Below are positions 22,906 through 33,318 of a stretch of DNA of 64,000 nt, in pieces. Source of the stretch: Warburgia ugandensis (lineage: Eukaryota; Streptophyta; Magnoliopsida; Canellales; Canellaceae); assembly GCA_035236585.1 (NCBI GenBank), contig CP141133.1:43975729-44039728 (forward strand), in the 5' to 3' direction. Under the pieces are notes generated by a model, which was given only the letters and a program-made list of their open reading frames with translations, made no database searches and was not told the origin of the DNA. Each line of letters starts with the position of its first letter. The stretch's first letter is position 1. The position numbers and the translations under genes were made by a program.

Positions 22906-23940
22906 GAATGCCGTAATTAATTATAGGGATGGCCTTATGAAGTTGTTCTTTGGAACCATGGACATTAATCTTAATGTCTTTAATGTAAGCCAACAACACT
23001 CTAAAGGCCCATTTTAAGTCTATATGATACAAAGTTTACCATCTCTATCATCCTCTAATAATGGTCCCCTTGAGGTCTATTAAGCTCATTTAGGTTTTAA
23101 TGATTATGATATAGACATCTCCATTGATCAAGTGAATCATTTACTTAATATTGTGCCCTTAATGGACACTTCGGAATGGAAAGCCTAAGTAAGACCCGTT
23201 ACATTTCCTGATTTTTTAGTTGAGACATTAATTGAAGACACACCCAAGTTGAACCCACCACCTATCCCAAAGAGTGCACACTATAACAATTTTAGTTCAT
23301 CAGATCCCTTGCTTGTTACCCCATGTCTAAAATGGAACAAGAAGGAGAGTCCATTGATGTTTCTACAAAATGTCAACATGGTCCAAGGTATAAGAAGATA
23401 ATCCAAGAGGGTACAAGCCCCACTACTTCTCTACATTAAGCGGACAATGAACATTATTTTAAAGCAATGTAGAGTGAGCTTAACTCTAGCTTTTAAGAAG
23501 ATGTAAGAGAGGAAGAACATTTTATACCTTTTGATGTTGATATCCCATATACCCAACTTGACAATACGTGGGCCAAGTTATCTCGAGTAGGTCCAAAGAA
23601 ACTCTTTTTCATGGTAGTTTACCATGTCCTTGTCTTTACACCACCATTCATTTCTGGGAGCCAATGTACATAGACTACCATGAGATTCTAAAATGGAGTG
23701 AGTTCTCTACAAACTACTTCATGATTAGTTTAGGGATTAGTTGGTAGTTTAAGTTAATTGCCATAGAGTCAGATTCTTCAAGCATTGCATATTTTTCATA
23801 CTTGGTTACATGAACGGATCCATGCACCATCATTGACATGCAAGTACTTTCCTTCTAACCCTTCTCTCTTTACTTAGTTTTTCATTTGTCCATGCTTTTA
23901 TTTTAAAACATTAAGGACAATATTTAATTTTGTCTTGAGG
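22906..23940 (+). pseudogene. Decayed post-protease Athila sequence without RT or integrase
   Basis: One frame gives FLATSNAVINYRDGLMKL and FFGTMDINLNVFNVSQQHS, the short segment that follows protease in Athila, then KAQ-like and PKLNPPPIPKSAHYNNF blocks that normally lie before RT. The sequence then becomes unreadable and runs into the 3' non-coding region; no YxDD RT box, RNase H or integrase HHCC/DDE motif appears. About 3 kb expected of a complete pol is therefore absent. Confidence 0.65.
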
Positions 23941-25580
23941 TAGGGTCTTTTAGACGTGATCTCTCCACAATATTTTTGTTAATTTTCAACTCTTTTCTTT
24001 ATTTCTCAAAAAAATTGAAATTTTTTAAAAACTTATGAAAAGTTCCTTTATAATGATCAAAATTTGGATATTCCAAAAATTTGGTATATTTATAAAGTTT
24101 AGCATATTAATAGATTTATATAAAATTAGTTCACTATTTCATCCCTTTTCTAATGTTTTCCATGAAAAGTTAAACTTGAAACTTTAATTGCACAAAATAG
24201 TCTTATATATAGTTTAAATTGAATAGAAAATATAACTTAAAGATCCAGAAGAAGATCTGTGGAGATTATAAATCCATATGAGTTGTAGAGAGATTCTTCC
24301 TTTAAGAGGGTATGTATGAATTCCAAGTTTTCTTTAATGAACATAAATTTCTAGTTAATCTCATTATTCTTCATCTTGGTCGACTATTATGAGAACATCT
24401 GAAGGACTATACCATATTTCCCTAGAGTTTATGGTTAATTCAAATCACATAAAACCTACCAAATGATAAAGGTCATCCTTAGAAAAACTAGAGCCTTTAG
24501 CCTTTCTATGTTAATTCATCATTAGTTAACCCCTTAAGCCTTTCTAGTAAATCTTTTTCTCTGTGAACCCATAACCTAGTACCGTCATTAACATATTATA
24601 ATATATTCATTACCTAGTGTTTTATGAAAATATGTTGAGATGGTTAAAGAAATATCATGAGAATACTATGAGAAATACAAGTCAAGAGATGAACATTACA
24701 AGGGCTAAAAAGAGAAAAGTTCAAAGAAAGGCTATACCAAAAGTAAAATAGGAAGAATGATGAAGACAGCCAATGAAAAAGAAAATGTTCACTCTTATAG
24801 GTAGAAGAGAAATTTGTGAATATATTTTGTAAAAGACCTTTAAATAATTTTCAAAACACCCTTGTTTACCTTTCAATAACCCTATCATAAGCTATGTTTC
24901 ATCCTAATGAAAGTCCTAAATTGATCTTAGGAGCAATATGGCTTGGATATGGTTATAAACAAATAGGTAATCTAGTAGAGTGTAACATTCTTTAATAGTA
25001 GATATCTTTCCATGAGACCATTATTAGATTTGTTCTATGTTTTCATTCTTTGGTATGAAATGTATAAGATTATTTAGCTTTAAAGAATAGTATTCTACTC
25101 ACATATTGAAGAGAGATTAAACCCTTCTTGAGTGACATGAATATCCTATCAGATTTGAAGTGAAAAAATACTTTTGGATGGTAATTTAGGTTATAATTTA
25201 CTTGGAAACTGATAACTACATATAAGTTGACTATATTCACACACTCACATTCCAAGGTTGATGAAATAATGGTATATCTTTAGCACATTGGTAGGATTTT
25301 AAACTTTTAGCAATTTCTATTAGCATGCTAAAGTTAGGAATTTCAAGAATGCTAAATATGAAAAAAATTCTCTTCTATAAATGAAGGACTTTCATAAAGG
25401 CATGTGAAAAATGTTTATGGGTAATGTTTCTAGAAACCCTTATGAGACTACAACTTGTCCACTAGGGAAAACCATGGGGTTTAAAGGCTTTCTATATATG
25501 CTAAATGCAAACAACAACACCTGTGAAAGTGGTTGGGATATTATTTATATTTATATTTTATATTTTTGCTCAAAGACAAA
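23941..25580 (+). other. Athila 3' non-coding region
   Basis: AT-rich sequence between ACATTAAGGACAATATTTAATTTTG (23,908) with its GAGGTAGGGTC purine block, a layout typical after Athila pol, and the polypurine tract at 25,581. No envelope-like frame and no further repeat were found. The 63-codon stretch at 25,411-25,602 looks fortuitous. Confidence 0.6.
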
Positions 25581-25599
25581 ATCTAAGTCTGGGGATATT
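25581..25599 (+). other. Athila polypurine tract
   Basis: AAGTCTGGGGATATT immediately precedes TGATATA, the presumed LTR start. Members of this lineage usually end in AAGTGTGGGGG(T/A)ATTTGATA. Confidence 0.65.
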
Positions 25600-27069
25600 T
25601 GATATATAAAGAAATATTACATACATACATCTATATTTAGTAGGTTTTAGCCTTAGGAATAACTTAACCATCACTAATTGGGGTTCATTCTACATTTTTA
25701 CTGGTCTAGGATACAAATGAGAAAAAAGAATCCTTGATAATTTTACCCTTAAAAGAGAAAATTTAGAATCCAAGCTATATCATGGGCCCATACATGCTTA
25801 ACATGATGTTTAGTAGTTCAGACTGAAAATTGGGTGTCATTACCTAAGTCAGAGTAGTTAGAAACTGCCATGCACAATTATCATTCAAGAGAGGGTATTT
25901 GTATCCAAAGTAAGATGACAAAACTCCCACGCATGTGTGGAAGCTCGCGGCCACCTTAGACAGCATCTAAGAAAAGCTCAATTAATAGATATTAGGATCA
26001 CAGACAATGAGAGCTCTCTAAAACAAAATAAGTTACAGGACCAAGGCTTGCATTAAGATACATTCCTTACACTCTCTTTCCTACTCAACCAAAAGAGGGG
26101 ACCACCTAGGGATCCATACTAATTCTTCCATGCAAGGTGGTGAGTCGCAATCAAATCCATGAGATAACATGTGAAAAATAAGGAGTGAAGAGAGAGATAA
26201 GTTATGAAAAATCAATGATTGGAAAGCATCCTTACTTTTGGAGCATTAAAGGGTAAGATCTATCGTTATGCACATCCTAAGAAACCAATGAAAATTTAGT
26301 CAAACAAGGATGGACCAATAAGAAGAAACAATGTAATGAAGACTAGAATCAAGCCCCACTGATGGAGAAATTTTCTGTGGGCTGCCCACCTTAAAATAGG
26401 AGAGAAACATCTACTTCATGGAGTGAGATGCCTCACCTTCCTTAGTTCTTATTGGTTGGATAAATTTATGGTGGGCTAGAGAGAAAATAAGGAAGACTAT
26501 GAATGGATAAGGAATTGTCAATGGAATGCACGCCATCCACTCTAAGGCATCCAGATCTAACAGTTGAGAATATAGAAGCTCTTAAATATCTTAGAGGATA
26601 AGCACACTCCAACCATATCTCCTCCACTTAACATAGGCAATGATGATCCCATGGAAAAGGATGAAGTAAGTTATACACCCTAGCCACCTTTTGTTTGTTG
26701 AAATGTCATACCAAAACCCTAAGGAAGAAAAGATCCCATCCGCTTACTCTCATCCAATGGTCCACCTTCCTTACAACTTTTTGAACTTCAAAACACACAA
26801 ACACACCCAAACTATTCCATGCCTCCTTCCCCTTACTTTCCCATTCCCACATCACTTACTATTCTCCTTTCATTACACCTTTCCCATTACACGTATTCTC
26901 TTCTCACTCACCTTTATCCACTTTCCTTCTCTATCTTATCTATTTCCACCATAATATATTTCCATCTATCTCATTTCCATTCCACATCTCATTTCCTTTT
27001 CCCTTTGAATTTCATGCATCCCTCCTTCCCTTCTTTACCTATAATTGAAAGCTAAAATCTATGAGAAAC

Positions 27070-27126
<57 letters not shown>

Positions 27127-27818
27127 TCACCTTTGTGAAGGCTACCCAAGATCACATGTTCAAATCATTTGGAGAAGAGTTAAGGAAGCTCATCCATCCC
27201 CACTTCCCTTCATCTTTTCATTTCTTTCTTATTTTCTAATTCTTTCATACACCATTTTTACATTCTAAGATTGCATGCATAACACCCCACTCCCTTCCCT
27301 TACCTTTCTAATCCTTTTAATTTACATGCATCAAGCCTTGTACCTATCCATTGCACGCATGCCCCCATTTCATCCTTCTCTAACATGCCTCCTTCACTAT
27401 CTATGGCATGCATGCATCTTACCATCCCTCATACCATCAAATTTGCACCATTAGTCTAACATGCGCATACCTCACCATTGCATTCGACCATAGTACGCAC
27501 TAGCCTTCTTCTTTGTTTTTGCATCTTCCATGTGCCATGCTCTAGACCTTCATACATCCCTCCATTCACCCTCACATGCCCTTCCATTCATAGTAGTACA
27601 CACCCCCTCCATCACTCTTAGACCACACACACTTCCCATCCTTACATCATCACATTCACATTCACACTCCCCCTTCTCCTTTTGCTTTATTTTCTTCTTT
27701 AGGACTTTGGAATTTAAGGAAAATGAAGAACAACTTGTAGCCTTCTAAGGAAGCCAAGATCTCTTCCAAATCCTAAAGCATTGTTGAGAGTTACATTGGG
27801 ATTTTGGCATGCTAGGTT
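25600..27818 (+). repeat. Athila 3' LTR, cut by family B
   Basis: Starts TGATATATAAAG after the polypurine tract and continues for 2.2 kb to the family B LTR. The end that should match 19,938-20,100 is not present, so it was presumably carried to the far side of the family B insertion, outside this window. It contains the GA run at 27,073 and a C/T-rich stretch at 26,800-27,040 and 27,240-27,700 giving spurious open frames. Confidence 0.6.
27073..27122. repeat. (GA)25 microsatellite
   Basis: Fifty bases of uninterrupted GA dinucleotide, flanked by ACAAC and CAGATC. It is in the Athila 3' LTR. Confidence 0.98.
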
Positions 27819-30800
27819 TGTGGTGATCCGGGTTTTTGTAACACATTTTGTAATATATTTTCGAAGGTAGGGCCCTTAGTAGTAAAAAAATTTTGCAAAA
27901 CAAAGCAGCAAAAATTCTTTTCTTTAGAAGTTGTTTTAAAAAACCCAAGTCATCACTTCATACATAACATAAGTAGAATTTTTGTACAAGATAAAATTCC
28001 ATTGAAGGAATATATTTTTATTAAATTCCAAAATCCATCAAATGGTTCACAGTATAGCCCAAATCCATTACAATACTTCTCCAAATTACATAATCCATAA
28101 CTCAAAGCTCACCATACAATGAAACTCTCATTACAATACAATACTCTCAAAGAAAACAAAATAAATGTCTTCAAGGGTTATACCCTGCTAATTATTCTCT
28201 TCAAGTCTTCTACAGTATTGAGCTCTTAACTCTCCTTCTCTATATCTAAGATATTGTAAACATTGAAACATTTACAATATCTCATCAAGCTATGCTTGGT
28301 AGGGGAAGTGGGTGACCAAACCCTCATAACTGCCCTAGCATAGCAGCCCCAGGCTTATGGCTATTTAAAACAAAATCATAAGCCTCCATGCTTGTATGTA
28401 AAATAGCTTTCATACATATCAAACAATCTGTCTATTTACTTAGGGCTGGAATATCTTCTAGTTCCATATTCACTTAGAGTTTAGTCCTTAATTTTAACTT
28501 AACCATTTCCTATGTGTTTGTTGGATCATAAGGGTTTCAGGGGATTTAATACAAGTATTAACATTACACTTGTCAACATAAGGTTTTGTGTTCAACATGT
28601 ACATCCCATGTAGATGCATTCATAAATCCTCCTACCTTCAAATAGTGATCCATCTCTTCAGATCCTCCATGATCTTGATTGGTGTATGAAATTTGTAAAT
28701 CCATACATACTATCAATACATTTACAATATGAATAATCCTATCTTTATTCTTTTTCTAATCTTGTCCTTTGACATAAAGGATTTAGATCTCTTGTCCTAT
28801 CATGATCTATCTTCCTTAGATAGTGCCTATCCTATTGATCAATAGATCTAATGATTAGAATGATCCTCTAATCTTTTAGATCTAAGTATTTTCTATCCTA
28901 ACTTTTTGTGTATTCCTTTCTTTGATATTGATCTTTCATAGATCCTTTGATCAACAATTTATACTTGTTGATAAAGATCAAGAACTTAGATCTTCTATCA
29001 TCTAGTTCTCCTTTGATTTAAGTTTAGTTGTTTGATCATCCTTAAGGAGGATGATCTTGGTTCTATTCCTTGAATCATATTAGATCAAGGGTTCAGATCT
29101 TCTATTCTATTTGATCTAAGTTGAGATATATATATATCATCATCAAGAAATATTTATTTCTTTTTATTGTTCTTGATCATTCAAGATCCAATGGATCTTG
29201 TTTGATCATCCTTATGTTTCTTACAATTTTTATTAGGTTTAAATAATTTATTAACCTTTTATGCTCTTATTATTATTATTATTATTATTATTCAACCACT
29301 TAATGTTTTACTAATTGAAGATAACTTATTTCAGCCTAAGTTTAGATTGCCCCTCTTATTTCCAATTGGCTAAGGCTTACTAGCTGAATGGGTGAACACA
29401 AAGAGGTTACTTCAATCCTCATGTAAAGAGGCGCTTAGACCTCACAAACGTCAACAGAAGATAAGGGAAGAGCGAGGCTCTATTAGAAAACCCCCTTAAC
29501 TACCATGTTCAACATTCATTAGAGTGACCTTAGGTCAACCTTTCATAAGGTTTCTATGAGCACGTTAACCCTAAGTACTCTTTCTAATTGATTTTAATTA
29601 AGTCCATGAACATTTAAAATGCCATTCATGGGGTTTATTATTCTATTAGTTTGGGCCAAGGATTTGATAATCCTTATATTGTCCTACTAACTATAGCCCT
29701 TACTAATTAAGTCCAAGTCAAATAATTCACTCTTATTTGTGCCATGAAACTCTACTTTCTCATTAGATTCTATTTTTGGTGTTTTATGCTCTTTATCTCA
29801 TAACTAATTTAACAATTAAATCTACTAATAAAATTTAACCATAAATGAATTATAACTTTAAAGCATAAAACTACATAATTGAACAACCTAACGATAATGG
29901 TACAAGGTATTGAAGATTACACTAGCATGATTTCTAACTAATGCACTTTATTTAATAAACTCAAATTAAACTATCATGGACCTAAGGTACGATCTCATAT
30001 CATAGTATAATCTAACATGAAATCCTAGCATGGTCCTAAGTTACAATTGCATAAAATCATACCAACATGGTCCTAAGTTACCATTTATCATTCATGAATA
30101 ATTTTATGGACATTTGAAATGAATTTATACTAAAATAATCTATCATGGATCTTATATTCATGAAATAAATAAAACAAAATCAATGCATAACTCAAGCTAA
30201 CCCATTTCTCATTATTAAAGCTTCCACTTATGATCTAACCATTAGATCTTAGGTCTTTTCCTTTTTAAACAAGGGTTTTAATTAATTTTAGGGTTTTACT
30301 CCATTAAGGTCCAAGATCATATCCCTTTTTTTTTAATTATATTCAATCCATGATCTTAATGGATTCCATCATAATATCATTCATTCAATCCCTCCCAAGG
30401 GTCTGATCATACTTGATCTTATTGATCAAGTGGGTCCCTTTGTATTTTAGAGATTTTTCTACCATAAAGGAAGCATTATACTATCAGTAAATTAGATCCC
30501 CAAGATCTGATCATCTCAAATATTGAAGATCTTGAAAATTAGAAGCTTAATTCTTAAATACAAAAAACTTCATGAAGAATTTTCTAAATGTTATGATTTT
30601 AGAAGAAAATAGAAGTTATAAGCTTTCCATAAATTCTTTCCGATCTCAATTTGGAGTTTAGATGACTCCACAATTGAACTGTAAAGTTCATAGTCGTTCC
30701 TAAGATCCAGATTTGATCTGAGCCCAGCAGAACGGACGGCCTAGATTGATCGGGGGTGTGGGCCATTTTGGCGGAAGGGTTGGTGTACTCCCATCACTGG

Positions 30801-32154
30801 GACACAAGCATGACATGATCTGCCTATGATTGGCGCTATGGCGCGGTCGTCCCATTCACGTAGCATGCACTTGCAGAGACACTGCTGTAGGGCGCGTCTC
30901 TTTATGGCATTTTGTCACGCATCCCACCATCTTACTTTAATTTGGGAGATTGGATAGTCCATTTTGGACCTTCAAATCAATCCCTTTACAATTAAGGGCT
31001 CAATACTTAATAAAAATTCTTGAAATTTCTACCCTAGGGGTTTTGGACCCTTCTGGATCAATTAGACAGCTCCAATTTTCCACCTAAGCCCTTTGTCATC
31101 CCAAATTGAAGGGTTCTGGTCCTTACTTTATTTTTATAAAATTTAACCTAAAACTAATTATCAAAAAATAAAAATTATATAAAAAAACATGAAATAAGTT
31201 TAAGAAGTGGTTCCACCTATTTGATTAGAGAAACAATGTAATTTTGAAGCCTAATTTGAAATAAATACCCTTTGATGATAAGATAGCCCGATAGTACCTT
31301 GTTTTGTAATTTCATCTTGATTGCACCATTGGATCTTGAAATTAAATTGGGGGTTTTGTAGATAAGGTAGTGTAGGATTGTATGGATGGTGAGATTTGAA
31401 AGATTCAACTTGGAACATAGTGTCTAATTGAATTTAGGTCTCTCGTTCTAATTAGAGAGAGGAGAGAGAAAATGAAAGAATGGAGATTTTTGGGAGTTTT
31501 GGAATTTCGGGAGGGAATCTAGATCTGGTTTTTTAGACTAAGAAATATGATTTCATGAGAATTTTAATGAACATTTTTGGAGGAGTATCTATAGGTGTTT
31601 TACATTTTTTCATAATTACATGTAATAATTATGTTTTAATTCTTTTAAATATTAAATTAATATTGGATCCTCCACTAGTAGCTGATAGTGATTTGACCAC
31701 TCATTACATGTTTTTTGGGCATTGGATTCCTTTTGTAGGCCCCTCGTGGGCCCCATGTGGTGCAAAAGGACCATTTTGCTCTTGTGTGGAGAAAAATCCA
31801 ATTATTCTCCTGAACATGGAATTGAGCATACTTAGTGGCATTGGATTCATATTTCCAAGTAAATTCTAAAAATTGATGTCTTAGATCTCAGTTATGGGTA
31901 AAATTACCATTTTACCCCTCTTATTCAAAAGAATGAAGAAAATTAGGGATTTTTCATTTTAACTCGGAATTAAACGTACTCAGTGTCATTTCAATTGGTT
32001 TTTTGAGTACATTCATAATTTTTATGTTTAAAATCATGTTTTAATCTCTATAAAAAGATAATTTCCAATAACCTAATATTCCAGCCCAAAATTTCTGAAA
32101 ACTCAAAACTTTATTGATTTTCTCAATCAATTTACAAAAATAGGGGTTATTACA
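27819..32154 (-). repeat. 3' LTR of family B element
   Basis: 4,336 bp, plus strand TGTGGTGATCCGGG to GGGGTTATTACA. Compared with the 5' LTR and the solo LTR it lacks about 470 bp at 28,303, where GCTTGGTAGGGG joins AAGTGGGTG; the missing block corresponds to about 47,968-48,428. A TTA run of 26 bases is at 29,267-29,292 and is shorter in the 5' LTR. A weak TATA-like CCTATAGATA is on the minus strand near 31,585. The 31,555-31,869 open stretch is LTR sequence. Confidence 0.9.
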
Positions 32155-32191
32155 ATCTTCCCCCTTACAATAATTTTGTCCTCGAAATTTG
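32155..32191 (-). other. Family B polypurine tract and CGAGGA motif
   Basis: On the element strand: AAATTTCGAGGACAAAATTATTGT, then AAGGGGGAAGAT against the LTR start TGTAATAACCCC. This is the same pattern as at 2,711 and 11,089. Confidence 0.88.
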
Positions 32192-32204
32192 CAATACAAT
32201 TACT

Positions 32205-32990
32205 TAATCAAACAGACTAGGGTGTGTCTTCCTCATTTCTACTTCTGTTTCCCATGTGGCTTCCTCAATAGAGTGATGTTGCCACAAGACTTTGACTAAC
32301 AGAATGATTATGGTCCTTAACTTCTATTCCAAGAGGTCCAAGATCCATATCGCCTTCTATTCGAATGTTAGGTTTGGATTTAACTCTTCTGGTACCCTTT
32401 GAAGTACATGTGCGTCATCTTGTAGGTATTTCCACAGCATAGATACGTGAAAGACACTGTGTATTTTTGAGAGTTGCAGTGGGAAGGCTAATTTATAAGC
32501 CACTGGACCAACTCTTTCTAGGATTTCAAATGAACCGATGAATCTAGGACTAAGTTTTCCTTTGCTTCCAAATGTCATTACTCCTTTGACTGGTGATACT
32601 TTAAAAAATACATGCTCCGCCACCTCAAATTCCAGGTTTCTACATCTTTTATCTGCGTAACTCTTCTGCCAACTGTGTGCTGATAACAACCGCTTTTGTA
32701 TCAATCTAACCTTGTCTATACATTGTTCCACTAGTTCTGACTTTATTAGCTTTCTTTCTCCAACTTCACTACAGCAAGTTGGTGATTGACATTGCCGTCC
32801 ATACAATGCTTCATATGGTGCCATACCAATACTTGCTTGAAAACTTTTGTTATACGTGAATTCTACTAGTTCAATAAATACAATCACAAATTTAAGTGAG
32901 GTTCCAAGGCTTGTTGTACACTCTTCCAACATCTTAAAGTAAATCTTCCATCCCTATCAGAGATGATGGATAGTGGAATGCCATGAAGAC
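32205..32990 (-). pseudogene. pol: Family B integrase C-terminus with chromodomain
   Basis: Read on the minus strand from ISDRDGRFT (integrase catalytic core, second Asp) through the block [19 protein letters not shown], an EILERVGPVAYKLAFP segment, HSVFHVSMLWKY, and finally VKVLWQHHSIEEATWE, the chromodomain-like end with its conserved E-A-T-W-E. The frame ends at the stop 32,207-32,205, close to the polypurine tract. The stretch with the third catalytic residue (FHPQTDGQxE in relatives) is deleted: GTSLKF runs directly into VIVFIELVEF. Upstream the rest of integrase is missing (see the RNase H entry). Chromodomains target such elements to heterochromatin; this copy cannot function. Confidence 0.85.
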
Positions 32991-33112
32991 ATACTATTTC
33001 TTTGATGTATAACTAAATTAGACTGTCAACAGCTTGATTCTTTGTCTCATATTAAGATCAGCCTACGTGAATATGTATTTAAGACTTTTATGATCTGTGA
33101 AATTCGCTCAAG

Positions 33113-33318
33113 CTAGGGCGTTCCCCATAAGCGACGCGTTGCATCGGATCCCGGATGCGGTGAAAAATAGGCAAGGGTTGCTAGGGCGTTCTCCCAGAAG
33201 CGACGCGCTACATCGGATCCCGGGTGTAGTGAAAAATGGGCAAGGGCTGCTAGAGCGTCCCCTCGGAAGCGACGCGCTGCATCAGAACCCAGGTGCAGTG
33301 AAAAGTGGACATGGGTTC
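33113..33318 (+). repeat. Three tandem 69-bp repeats at the LINE 5' end
   Basis: The landmark GCGACGCG occurs at 33,131, 33,200 and 33,269, exactly 69 bp apart. Each unit begins CTAG(G/A)GCG and contains CATCGGATCCC and GTGAAAA. Because 69 is 23 codons, all units read in one frame with the endonuclease, giving SDALHRIP-like peptides three times. The first unit lacks one base near its start. Tandem GC-rich units at the 5' end may act as a promoter. Confidence 0.9.

Larger units (their letters stand above)
19938..27818 (+). mobile_element. Athila-type Ty3/gypsy element, coding-deficient
   Basis: Plus-strand element with the tail of a 5' LTR, a primer site at 20,103, a gag remnant, a protease remnant, a long 3' non-coding region, a polypurine tract at 25,581 and a 3' LTR from 25,600 that is cut at 27,818 by family B. 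It begins at a deletion junction with A1. Gag and protease match the Athila lineage; no RT, RNase H or integrase sequence was found in the roughly 1 kb between protease and the 3' non-coding region, so it was either internally deleted or a non-autonomous form. Confidence 0.8.

Noticed and set aside
26691-27055. Two overlapping plus-strand open frames of 87 and 78 codons
   Set aside because: Low-complexity C/T-rich sequence in the Athila LTR; Ser/Pro/Phe/Leu-rich translations with no domain.
31555-31869. 104-codon plus-strand open frame
   Set aside because: Antisense inside the family B 3' LTR and not conserved in the solo LTR of the same family.
27819-32154. Solo LTR interpretation of this LTR
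   Set aside because: A polypurine tract and integrase directly follow at 32,155, and a matching primer site and LTR start occur at 47,482-47,496, so it is the 3' LTR of a longer element.
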